Origin: Henriciella sp.
GTDB lineage: Bacteria; Pseudomonadota; Alphaproteobacteria; Caulobacterales; Hyphomonadaceae
Assembly: GCA_030066975.1 (NCBI GenBank)
Contig: JASJAO010000004.1
Span: 310,001-374,000, forward strand
Length of the DNA: 64,000 nucleotides
Direction: 5' to 3'
The position numbers were made by a program, and so were the translations under genes. Below are positions 16,843-24,917 of the stretch, piece by piece (position 1 is the first letter of the stretch; each line of letters opens with the position of its first letter). The notes below the pieces were generated by a model, which made no database searches, had not been told where the DNA came from, and saw only the letters and a program-made list of their open reading frames with translations.

Positions 16843-17991
16843 ATGCGCCTGAAAGACTGTCATAATTTCTCCGATTTCCGCCGCCTTGCCAAGAAGCGCC
16901 TGCCCGGGCCGATCTTCCACTATATCGACGGCGCGGCAGATGATGAGGTCACCTATCGCCGGAACACGGAAGCCTATGAGTCCGTCGATCTCGTGCCCAG
17001 TGTGCTCAATGATGTGTCAGAGGTGGATCTCTCGGTTGAGGTCATGGGCCAGAAACTCGACATGCCGCTCTATTGCGCGCCAACCGCGCTACAGCGCCTG
17101 TTTCATCATGAGGGTGAGCGCGCCGTCGCCCGCGCTGCAACCAAGTATGGCACCATGTTTGGCGTCTCCTCGCTTGCCACGGTCTCGGCAGAAGAGATTG
17201 CCGACCTCGCGCCCGGACCGAAACTGTTTCAGTTCTACTTTCACAAGGATCGCGGCCTGAACGACGCCCTGTTGGAGCGCGCCCGCGCGGCCAAGTTCAA
17301 CGTCATGGCGCTCACCGTCGACACGATTACCGGCGGCAACCGCGAACGCGACTTGCGCACCGGCTTTACCTCGCCGCCGCGCTTGACGCCGTCCTCCCTG
17401 TTCAGCTTTGCCGCGCACCCGGCCTGGGCCTGGAACTTCCTCACCAAAGACAAGTTCGACATGCCGCACCTCTCCGGCCATGTCAGTCAGGGCACCAATC
17501 TCGCTGTGTCGGTGGGGGAGTATTTCACCAGCCTGCTCGACCAGACGATGAACTGGAAAGACGCTGAAAAGCTCTGCGCTCAATGGGGCGGTCAGTTCGC
17601 CCTGAAAGGCATCATGAGCGTCGAGGATGCCAAACGCGCAGTCGACATTGGCTGCACCGGGATCATGGTCTCAAATCATGGCGGGCGACAGCTGGACGGA
17701 GCGCGCGCGCCCTTTGATCAACTCGTAGAGATTTGCGACGCGGTCGGCGATCAGATTGACGTTATCTGCGAAGGCGGCGTGCAGCGCGGCACGCATGTTC
17801 TGAAAGCCCTCTCGGTCGGTGCCAAAGCCGTGTCGGGCGGGCGGCTCTATCTCTATGCGCTTGGCGCCGCCGGACAGCCCGGCGTCGAAAAAGCACTCGG
17901 TAATCTGCGCACGGAGATTGAACGCGGCATGAAACTGATGGGTGTGACCTCGATCGATCAGCTCACTCGGGACAATCTGCGCTGGCGCTGA
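16843..17991 (+). CDS. FMN-dependent alpha-hydroxy-acid oxidase/dehydrogenase (LldD-like)
   Basis: A 382-residue member of the family of L-lactate dehydrogenase, glycolate oxidase and mandelate dehydrogenase. FMN- and substrate-binding landmarks are present: FHYIDGAADDEVTYRRN, MPLYCAPTALQRLFHHEGE, the QFYFHKDRG strand, LTVDTITGGNRERDLR, LKGIMSVEDAKRAV, and the catalytic His in SNHGGRQLDGA followed by CEGGVQRGTHVLKALSVGAKAV. These enzymes oxidise 2-hydroxy acids, usually feeding quinone or oxygen. Which acid is used cannot be told from sequence. The gene is followed by a hairpin that terminates the opposite strand. Confidence 0.92.
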   Translation: MRLKDCHNFSDFRRLAKKRLPGPIFHYIDGAADDEVTYRRNTEAYESVDLVPSVLNDVSEVDLSVEVMGQKLDMPLYCAPTALQRLFHHEGERAVARAATKYGTMFGVSSLATVSAEEIADLAPGPKLFQFYFHKDRGLNDALLERARAAKFNVMALTVDTITGGNRERDLRTGFTSPPRLTPSSLFSFAAHPAWAWNFLTKDKFDMPHLSGHVSQGTNLAVSVGEYFTSLLDQTMNWKDAEKLCAQWGGQFALKGIMSVEDAKRAVDIGCTGIMVSNHGGRQLDGARAPFDQLVEICDAVGDQIDVICEGGVQRGTHVLKALSVGAKAVSGGRLYLYALGAAGQPGVEKALGNLRTEIERGMKLMGVTSIDQLTRDNLRWR

Positions 17992-18001
17992 ACAAAAAGA
18001 A

Positions 18002-18025
18002 AGGCCCGGCAGATAAACCGGGCCT
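18002..18025 (-). terminator. Intrinsic terminator of the subtilase gene
   Basis: The stem AGGCCCGG/CCGGGCCT (18002-18009 and 18018-18025) is flanked on the left by AAAAAGAAA, giving a U-rich tail only on the minus strand. It therefore terminates the subtilase gene; for the plus-strand oxidase gene it is a hairpin without a U tract. Confidence 0.85.
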
Positions 18026-18050
18026 CCCACACTCAAGCCATGCTTGGCGT

Positions 18051-19949
18051 CTATTTTACTGACGCGATCGCATTCACCGGATGGATCACAGGCAGCTCCT
18101 GTTCTCCTTCTGTGGTGGCCGTGTCGACCATCGTCTCAACCACGTCTGCCACAGTGAGATCCGGATTGGTCGCCCACAGCTTACCGGCAAGGTTCGCCAC
18201 CTGCGGCGCCGCCATCGACGTGCCGGAGAGTTTCAGCTCCCGCCCACCTGGCACACGGCCGGGCACTTCAAACCCGTTAGCGTAGAGATCAATCGACTCG
18301 CCATAGGACGTGAAGCCTGCTGCCTGTAGCTCCTGATCGACGGCGCCAATCGTGATCACGTTGGGCAGATTTATACCGGCCGGGACCGAAGTCACGAACT
18401 CGACATTCTCATCCTCATTCCCTGCCCCTGCGACGAACAGAATGTCCGGGGCTGAGGCAAACGCTTCAATCAGACCATCTTCCATAATCTTGAAGATCGC
18501 TGCAGCCCGCTCCTGACGCTTGTCGGCTTCCGGCTCTGCGCCTGTGATCTGCAGCATCGACTCGACCATGGGCCGGGTGACGCGCCAGCTCATATTGACG
18601 ACTTTCACGTCGTTCGCCTTTAGGAAGTCGACGCTCGTCTTGGCAGCTGCGACCAGACCCTCAGCCCATTCTTCGTCGATCGGCTCGGTTGGCAGTGGAT
18701 CGGTCGGCCAGGTGAAGCGCACATTCAGCAGTTTCGCGGCACCATTCCCTTCTGCGGCAATGTCCGCGACATGCTGGCCGTGTACATAATTGCTCGCGAC
18801 CGACAATGACTTCTGAAAGTCCATCATGTTCTCAGGCGAGATCTCCTGGATCTGGGCCAGGAAGGCCGCTTTTTCCGGCGTTTCCAGTCCAGCCTGAAGA
18901 TCAAGCGAGCCTTTGATCGTATCATAGAGGCCGTCCATCTGGTCGGCATAGTCAGCGCCTTCCGTAATCAGGTCGCTCTGTTCCAGTTCGAAGTCTGGCC
19001 CGAATGCAATGCCGTGGGCGTAACCCGGCCCCTCGTTGGATGGGTTCACCCACATGCGCTCGCCCTGGATGCTGCTGTCGACGCCGGTGTCCCAGACCGC
19101 GATCAGAACCTCTTCGCCATCGGCCACATCTGCGACACGCGGGCTCCAAAGATCAACCGCTTCGACTTCCGGCACCTGCTCCAGGCGCTCGCCAATCAGA
19201 TCGCCAATCATCGGCATGTAAGGGACCATGGCCATGGTCTGCTTGATGCCAACAATCGAGGTCGCCATGCCGCGATCAATGGTCATGCCCGATTGCTCCA
19301 CCAGCGGATCGATCTGGGCCTTCAGAGAGGCCTCGAGCAGGTTGACATTCACCAGCTGCATCTGCCCGCGTGTGGCCTGCAGCTCGTCGCGGGCAATGTT
19401 CACGTCGACCCCGGCGAGCGCGGTCTCAATCTCGCTGCGGAACGCCGCCTCAAACGCCTCGCCCGAGGTTTCGCCGGTGCTCAGCGCAGCACGCGCAAAA
19501 GAATCGGAAATCACACCGGACATTTCTTTGTCAGCCGGCTTGCTGGCCAACTCGAGCATCTGTGGCGAGGTGGCAAGCACACCCTCCCAATCGCCTTGTG
19601 CCGACAGGACCACACGCTTGGCCGATAGAACCCCGCGCAGCGTGCCATCGTCTTCAATCTGATAGTTCTCCAGCAGATCTGTCACGGCGACATCAAGCTC
19701 ACCGACGAGGGTGTCATATTCCGGTCCGTCACCGAGTACGATTTCGCTGGGCTTTTTCGTCAGCGTGATTTCAGTGCGCGGCAGATCCGCTTCACTGGTG
19801 ATGACAGATCCGGCCGGGGCCGCATCCTCTGTCGCCGCGGTTTCGACGGTCTCTTCAACGGCTGTGTCAGCAGCATCTGGGGTCTCAGCCGGTGTACACG
19901 CCACCAGCGCAAACGCGGCACTCCCAAGCAGAATATGGCGAAGGGTCAT
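18051..19949 (-). CDS. Lipoprotein S8 (subtilisin-like) serine protease
   Basis: A 632-residue protein. The N-terminus is a lipoprotein signal (HILLGSAAFALVAC) with Cys at about residue 18, followed by an acidic low-complexity linker (residues 20-50). The S8 catalytic triad can be placed: Asp in LIAVWDTGVDSS, His in YVHGQHVADIAAEGNG and Ser in SGTSMAAPQVANLAGKL, with the oxyanion Asn in FVAGAGNEDENVEF. A long insertion separates Asp from His. It should be an envelope-anchored protease; the targets are unknown. A terminator lies just after the gene. Confidence 0.94.
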   Translation of the reverse strand: MTLRHILLGSAAFALVACTPAETPDAADTAVEETVETAATEDAAPAGSVITSEADLPRTEITLTKKPSEIVLGDGPEYDTLVGELDVAVTDLLENYQIEDDGTLRGVLSAKRVVLSAQGDWEGVLATSPQMLELASKPADKEMSGVISDSFARAALSTGETSGEAFEAAFRSEIETALAGVDVNIARDELQATRGQMQLVNVNLLEASLKAQIDPLVEQSGMTIDRGMATSIVGIKQTMAMVPYMPMIGDLIGERLEQVPEVEAVDLWSPRVADVADGEEVLIAVWDTGVDSSIQGERMWVNPSNEGPGYAHGIAFGPDFELEQSDLITEGADYADQMDGLYDTIKGSLDLQAGLETPEKAAFLAQIQEISPENMMDFQKSLSVASNYVHGQHVADIAAEGNGAAKLLNVRFTWPTDPLPTEPIDEEWAEGLVAAAKTSVDFLKANDVKVVNMSWRVTRPMVESMLQITGAEPEADKRQERAAAIFKIMEDGLIEAFASAPDILFVAGAGNEDENVEFVTSVPAGINLPNVITIGAVDQELQAAGFTSYGESIDLYANGFEVPGRVPGGRELKLSGTSMAAPQVANLAGKLWATNPDLTVADVVETMVDTATTEGEQELPVIHPVNAIASVK

Positions 19950-20163
19950 TCATTTCTCCATTTATGATGGCGCAGACCTAAGTCGATTATTATTGAATTA
20001 CAATATACAATTATCGAAAAACACGCATTCACGCGTATCGGGTGTGCTCAATTCCGATCCCCACGCCGGAAAGTTGCCTGTGATGACACAGCGCAGGTCA
20101 AACCGGATAAGCTGCGCAAACGTGTCGCTGGACGATGCCACATCACCCTCTAAGTCCCCACGC

Positions 20164-21714
20164 ATGGCTGATGCATCAACTCTGCAGATTGTTTGGTTTA
20201 AGCGCGACCTTCGCATTGACGATCACGCCGCGCTGAGCGCTGCGGCAAACCACGGCCCGGTCCTGCCCTTGTTCATTGCCGAACCGGATCTGTGGCGCCA
20301 GCCCGATCAGTCAGCCCGGCAATGGGACTTCGTTGCCGAATGCCTGCACGAACTCCGCAACGATCTCGCCGGTCTCGGCCAGCCGCTTGTCGTGCGCATC
20401 GGTGACGCGATGGAGATATTTGGGCGCGCCCGGTCCCGCTTTGGCGATATACAAATCTGGTCTCACGAGGAAACTGGAAATGCCTGGACCTATGCGCGCG
20501 ATCGACGCGTTGCCGCATGGTGCCGGGAAAACAGCATCGCTTGGACGGAGCTTCGACAGAGCGGTGTGATCAGACGCCTGAAATCGCGCGATGGCTGGGC
20601 CAAACGCTGGGACCGGTTCATGGCCGAACCCGCGCATGACACCCTGCGCGCGCTATCGACTTTGGACGACATTAAGCCCGGCGCCATTCCCACGGCATCT
20701 GAACTTGGACTGGCAGCAGATCCCTGCCCGGGGCGTCAAGCCGGTGGACGCGGAGCCGCGCTGGACCACTTGCACTCTTTTCTACACGTCCGTGGGGCGC
20801 CTTATCGACGCGCGATGTCCAGTCCCACCGAAGGCGCCGAGCATTGCTCACGTCTGTCGCCGCATTTGGCCTGGGGTACCGTTTCAATGCGCGAAGTGGC
20901 GCAAGCCACCTGGGCCCGGCAGCGCGAGATCAAAGCCGAAGGCCTGAAGGGCGGATGGCGTGGATCGCTCTCCTCATTTCAGGGTCGCCTGCATTGGCGG
21001 GACCATTTCACCCAGAAACTTGAGGACGAGCCCTCGATTGAAACCCGAAACCTGCACCGGGCCTATGATGGCTTACGGCCTGCTCTGCCAGACTCAGAAG
21101 CCTTTGAGGCCTGGTCGACTGGTCAAACGGGCCTGCCCTTCGTCGATGCCTGTATGCGCAGCCTCGCGGCAACCGGATGGCTGAATTTTCGAATGCGGGC
21201 CATGCTCATGGCTGTCGCCAGCTACCATTTATGGCTCGATTGGCGCAAACCCGGTGAGCGACTGGCACGCCTGTTCACCGATTACGAACCCGGTATCCAC
21301 TGGCCGCAGGTTCAGATGCAATCTGGCACCACAGGCATTAATACGATCCGGATCTACAATCCTGTGAAACAGGGATATGATCAGGATCCCGACGGCGCAT
21401 TTGTACGACGCTGGCTCCCCGAACTCAGCAATGTGCCGTCAGAGTTCATTCACGAACCCTGGACATGGGATCAGGCCGGACAGGTCCTCGGCAAAACCTA
21501 TCCCATGCCGATCATTGATCACCTCGAAGCCGCACGGGAAGCCCGCCAGAAAGTCTGGGCCGTACGCAAAGGCTCTGGATTTCGCGACAATGCAAGCGCG
21601 ATCCAGAATAAACATGGCAGCCGCAAATCCGGCATCCCAATGCGCGGCAGGCGCAAAACCGCAAAGGCGAAGACTGATCAATTCCAGCTTCCCCTCGAAG
21701 ACGGACAAACGTGA
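20164..21714 (+). CDS. Cryptochrome/deoxyribodipyrimidine photolyase family protein
   Basis: A 516-residue flavoprotein. The N-terminal antenna-binding domain starts with LQIVWFKRDLRIDDHAALS, and the C-terminal FAD domain contains SRLSPHLAWGTVSMREVAQ, FQGRLHWRDHF, LPFVDACMRSLAATGWLNFRMRAML and FTDYEPGIHWPQVQMQSGTTGINTIRIYNP. Photolyases use blue light to split pyrimidine dimers; related cryptochromes sense light. The late FAD motif has QVQMQSGTTGIN where classic photolyases have NWQWxAGTG, so the subclass is uncertain. The frame is open far upstream, but MADASTLQIVWFKRDLR is the sensible start. The C-terminus (KSGIPMRGRRKTAKAKTD) is basic. Confidence 0.92.
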   Translation: MADASTLQIVWFKRDLRIDDHAALSAAANHGPVLPLFIAEPDLWRQPDQSARQWDFVAECLHELRNDLAGLGQPLVVRIGDAMEIFGRARSRFGDIQIWSHEETGNAWTYARDRRVAAWCRENSIAWTELRQSGVIRRLKSRDGWAKRWDRFMAEPAHDTLRALSTLDDIKPGAIPTASELGLAADPCPGRQAGGRGAALDHLHSFLHVRGAPYRRAMSSPTEGAEHCSRLSPHLAWGTVSMREVAQATWARQREIKAEGLKGGWRGSLSSFQGRLHWRDHFTQKLEDEPSIETRNLHRAYDGLRPALPDSEAFEAWSTGQTGLPFVDACMRSLAATGWLNFRMRAMLMAVASYHLWLDWRKPGERLARLFTDYEPGIHWPQVQMQSGTTGINTIRIYNPVKQGYDQDPDGAFVRRWLPELSNVPSEFIHEPWTWDQAGQVLGKTYPMPIIDHLEAAREARQKVWAVRKGSGFRDNASAIQNKHGSRKSGIPMRGRRKTAKAKTDQFQLPLEDGQT

Positions 21715-21744
21715 GAGATGACAGCGTGCCGTTTCCGGCGCGGG

Positions 21745-22377
21745 TTACCACTTCAATACAGACTGAACCGCGTCACGAGCGCGGTAGCGCGCGTCCCAGG
21801 CGCGCAGCAAGGGCCGCTCCCCGATCAAATCGACTTTGATGAACCGCAGAAACTGGAACGCTGCGGCGAGCGTAAAATCCGCCACAGAGACAGCCTCACC
21901 GCCTAGGAAGGGTCGCGCATCCCCGAGCAGGCCTTCAAGGAAATCGAGCGGCTTTTGCAGCGCATCTTCAATCGCGGCGGCCCGTTCCGGATTCGGCGGA
22001 TAGCCAACCGGCGAGGCTTTCACATGCACATACTCCGCGATTGGATTCGCGATCTTGAACTCAATGATCCGCTCCAGATCACGTGCCTGCGCGCGCGCCT
22101 CAGGGGACCCGGTCAGGAGGGCACCCTCCGGAAACTTCTCTGCCAGATAATTGATGATGGTCAGCGACTCTCGCAGGAACGCGCCGTCCTGATATTCCAG
22201 CACAGGCAGCGTCCCGAACGGGTTCCGGGCGAGATGCTCTGGCTCGCGATGGCGGCCTTTAAGGGTATTGACGGTGATCTGTTCAATCGGCAGCGGCGGA
22301 CCCAGGGTGTCCCGTTCAGCGATGTACAGCATCACTTTTGTCGGATTAGGCGCCAAAGCAACGGTATAGAGTTTCAT
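21745..22377 (-). CDS. Glutathione S-transferase family protein
   Basis: A 210-residue GST. The N-terminal thioredoxin-like domain has MKLYTVALAPNPTKVMLYIAE, NPFGTLPVLEYQDGAFLRESLTIINYL (cis-Pro and the E-S glutathione-binding pair), and the C-terminal helical domain has FLGGEAVSVADFTLAAAFQFLRF. The first turn, L-A-P-N-P-T-K, has Asn/Pro where active Ser/Cys would be in many classes, so the catalytic residue is not evident. Convergent with the photolyase gene, which ends 31 bp away. Confidence 0.9.
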   Translation of the reverse strand: MKLYTVALAPNPTKVMLYIAERDTLGPPLPIEQITVNTLKGRHREPEHLARNPFGTLPVLEYQDGAFLRESLTIINYLAEKFPEGALLTGSPEARAQARDLERIIEFKIANPIAEYVHVKASPVGYPPNPERAAAIEDALQKPLDFLEGLLGDARPFLGGEAVSVADFTLAAAFQFLRFIKVDLIGERPLLRAWDARYRARDAVQSVLKW

Positions 22378-22569
22378 ACCCCCGTATAGGGCTTTGACAC
22401 GCCCGTGCGCAATGTGCCGCGAAACGAATTTCCAGACCCCGCTATCTCAAAGCACCGTCGTTTCCCCACATTGCGAGCATCCACATCGGGCTACAGGCAC
22501 GAGTGCTTGACGAACGCAGCGTTAGCCGGGTCTGGTGACACGCGACATACACGTTCGGGAGGAACCGCC

Positions 22570-23376
22570 ATGCAAGACCGCGTCACGATCACCATGCTTG
22601 AGGATGGGATTGCGGATGTCCGTTTGATCCGCAGCAACAAAATGAACGCGCTGGACCCGGCCATGTTCCGCGGCCTTACCGAAGCGATTGATCAGCTGAA
22701 AACCATGCCGGGGCTCCGCGTGGTTGTCCTGTCAGCAGAAGGCCCCGCCTTCTGCGCCGGGCTCGATCTGTCGAGTTTCGGACAATCAGATGACAAGAAA
22801 GATGGCGATGATCCCACTCGCGGGCTCTCTCCGCGCACCAAGGGCATCAGCAATGACCCGCAATATGTCGCCTATGGGTGGCGAGAAATTCCAGCGCCGG
22901 TGATCGCGGCGGCGCACGGCGTGGCCTTTGGCGGCGGCCTGCAATTGCTGTCGGGCGCAGATGTGAAGTTCATCCACCCCGAGACACGCTGCGCGGTGAT
23001 GGAAATGAAATGGGGTCTAGTGCCGGATATGGCAGGCTTCCCGCTCTGGCGAGAGAATGTCCGCGGCGATCTGCTGCGTGAGCTGACTTATACCAATCGC
23101 GAGTTCTCCGGTCGCGAAGCAGTAGAGTTCGGGTTTGCGACGCATGTCAGCGACACCCCGCAAACCGACGCGATGGCGCTCGCCAAAGTCATCGCGCTAA
23201 AAAACCCGCATGCGGTCCGCGCTGCAAAACGCCTCTTCACTGTAAAGAGCCACTCGACCGACGCCGAATTGCTGCAGGCAGAATCGGTCGAGCAGGATGG
23301 CATTATCCGCAAACCGAACCAGGTCGAAGCCGTGATGGCCTCGATGGAAAAGCGCAAACCCGAATTTGTCGACTGA
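22570..23376 (+). CDS. Enoyl-CoA hydratase/isomerase (crotonase) family protein
   Basis: A 268-residue crotonase. The CoA-binding and oxyanion-hole segments are GPAFCAGLDLSSFG and AAHGVAFGGGLQLLSGADVKF. MEMKWGLVPDMAG occupies the catalytic segment; the two glutamates of enoyl-CoA hydratase 1 are only partly conserved, so hydratase, isomerase or another acyl-CoA reaction is possible. The ATG at 22570 has GGGAGGA at a good distance; the longer frame from 22405 lacks support. It belongs with other fatty-acid genes in the window. Confidence 0.9.
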   Translation: MQDRVTITMLEDGIADVRLIRSNKMNALDPAMFRGLTEAIDQLKTMPGLRVVVLSAEGPAFCAGLDLSSFGQSDDKKDGDDPTRGLSPRTKGISNDPQYVAYGWREIPAPVIAAAHGVAFGGGLQLLSGADVKFIHPETRCAVMEMKWGLVPDMAGFPLWRENVRGDLLRELTYTNREFSGREAVEFGFATHVSDTPQTDAMALAKVIALKNPHAVRAAKRLFTVKSHSTDAELLQAESVEQDGIIRKPNQVEAVMASMEKRKPEFVD

Positions 23377-23418
23377 GTGGGCTAACTCGAAGAAATCACC
23401 CGACCAAAGGCCATTCGC

Positions 23419-23892
23419 TTAAACCGTCGCAAAATGCCGGATCAGCCGTTGATGCCGCCGCTTGAACACCCAGGCGAAGATTGACTTGAGCACGCCGCCC
23501 ATAAACGGGAGGCGTGGCACGAAGGAGCAGGTGTCGGTGATCTCAACCCCGCCATCGCGCTCGATCAGGGTCCGCCGATGCGTCCAGAGCGTCATGTTGA
23601 AGTTCGAAGATCGCTCATCGAACGAGTTTGGTGCATCAAATCCGGTAAATGAGAATTTGTGCTGATCAACCGGCACCAGTCCAAACAGGCGCACACCGGC
23701 AGAGAAATAGCTTTTCCCGTCGGCAGGAATGTCAGCCAGCTGTGCATAGGCATTTGGGTAGCTCATCCGAAACACCGGACCCAATTCATAATTGACCCCC
23801 TCCCAGCTGCCAACCTGCTGCCAGACCTCGTCCCGCGACACGTTGGGAATGAATGAAGATTGCTGAAACTGGATGGCTCGTGTGTCCGCCAT
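23419..23892 (-). CDS. SRPBCC (START-like) family protein
   Basis: A 157-residue protein of the polyketide-cyclase/SRPBCC type. The N-terminal VSRDEVWQQVGSWEGVNYELGP, central FGLVPVDQHKFSFTGFD and late VEITDTCSFVPRLPFMGGVL fit the helix-grip fold with a hydrophobic cavity for a lipid or aromatic ligand. No catalytic residues are identifiable. It is divergent from a TetR regulator and is likely its target. Confidence 0.8.
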   Translation of the reverse strand: MADTRAIQFQQSSFIPNVSRDEVWQQVGSWEGVNYELGPVFRMSYPNAYAQLADIPADGKSYFSAGVRLFGLVPVDQHKFSFTGFDAPNSFDERSSNFNMTLWTHRRTLIERDGGVEITDTCSFVPRLPFMGGVLKSIFAWVFKRRHQRLIRHFATV

Positions 23893-23994
23893 TTTGAGTG
23901 TGTGCTCCTTCGCGCTCGAGATTGATTGGAGTTGCCAGTATCAGGCCTAACAAGTATATTGAATAATTACTCGGATTTTCTACTCGGATTTCGA

Positions 23995-24621
23995 ATGACC
24001 TCCTCAACCCCGCGCCAAGGCGCCAGAAAGCCCGTCAGATCGGCGAAACAGAAACGCGCCAAAGCAACCGTTGAAGTGATCATCGAAGCTGCGACTCGGA
24101 TTTTGTCGGATCAGGGCTGGGACGCATTGAACACGAACACCATTGCCAGACGTGCCGGTGTTTCGGTCGGATCGCTCTACGAATATTTCCCAAACAAACA
24201 GGCGATCCTTGATGTGATTCTCGATCGCCACCTTTCAAAAGGCGACGCGCTGATCGCCCAGGGTGCAAAGGACGTTCAGGCCGGGGCCACTACTGCACAG
24301 GACGTGGTTGACCTGCTCGTCTCCGGCTTTGTCCGCCTGCACAGCGATGACCCCAAACTGCACCGCGCCTTGTCCGCAGATGTACCCCTGTCGAAAGCCC
24401 AGCACAGACGGGTGGAGGCGGTGCGCGAGCGGATCATCGACCTGACCGCGGCCGCCCTCGCCGATAAAGTCAGCGCGCCTGCAATGAAAGCGACCCTCTT
24501 GGTCGATACCGCTGATGCCCTGACCCATAAATGGCTGATCGACGACGTCGGAACACCGGTCTCCGCAGAAACGCTGGCGCAAGAACTCAAGACAATGCTG
24601 GGGCTCTACGCCCTCGCTTGA
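23995..24621 (+). CDS. TetR/AcrR-family transcriptional regulator
   Basis: About 208 residues. A basic N-terminal tail (KPVRSAKQKRAKAT) precedes the helix-turn-helix VEVIIEAATRILSDQGWDALNTNTIARRAGVSVGSLYEYFPNKQAIL, followed by an all-helical ligand domain. The ATG at 23995 starts at MTSSTPRQG. The short region shared with the divergent SRPBCC gene holds a direct repeat ACTCGGATTT at 23969-23978 and 23982-23991, close to the start codon, which could be a binding site. Autoregulation and control of the SRPBCC gene are inference. Confidence 0.92.
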   Translation: MTSSTPRQGARKPVRSAKQKRAKATVEVIIEAATRILSDQGWDALNTNTIARRAGVSVGSLYEYFPNKQAILDVILDRHLSKGDALIAQGAKDVQAGATTAQDVVDLLVSGFVRLHSDDPKLHRALSADVPLSKAQHRRVEAVRERIIDLTAAALADKVSAPAMKATLLVDTADALTHKWLIDDVGTPVSAETLAQELKTMLGLYALA

Positions 24622-24917
24622 CCGGGTACCCCGCTGTCAACACCCGCGCACTGCAACGTGGCCGCTTTAACGCAGAGCGCGGCCGTTGGCTGGGCGACTT
24701 CACCTCGCCTCAAGTCAGACAAACGCATGCATCCGCCCTAAGCCGGAACCGAATGCCTCCTGTCAGCGTTATTGCGGAAACAAGCAATAAGGCCACCCAA
24801 TGCGTAGTACGGCTATCAAATTCGTATTATTAAAGGCTGATCGCTTCACTTTCCTCCAGACGGCACTAGCTCGTTACCTGTATAGCCTCGCGGAGAAACC
24901 ACCGAAGGAAAGTAGGT

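Noticed and set aside
18003-18024. Terminator for the plus-strand hydroxy-acid oxidase
   Set aside because: The hairpin has no U tract on the plus strand; it serves the minus-strand subtilase.
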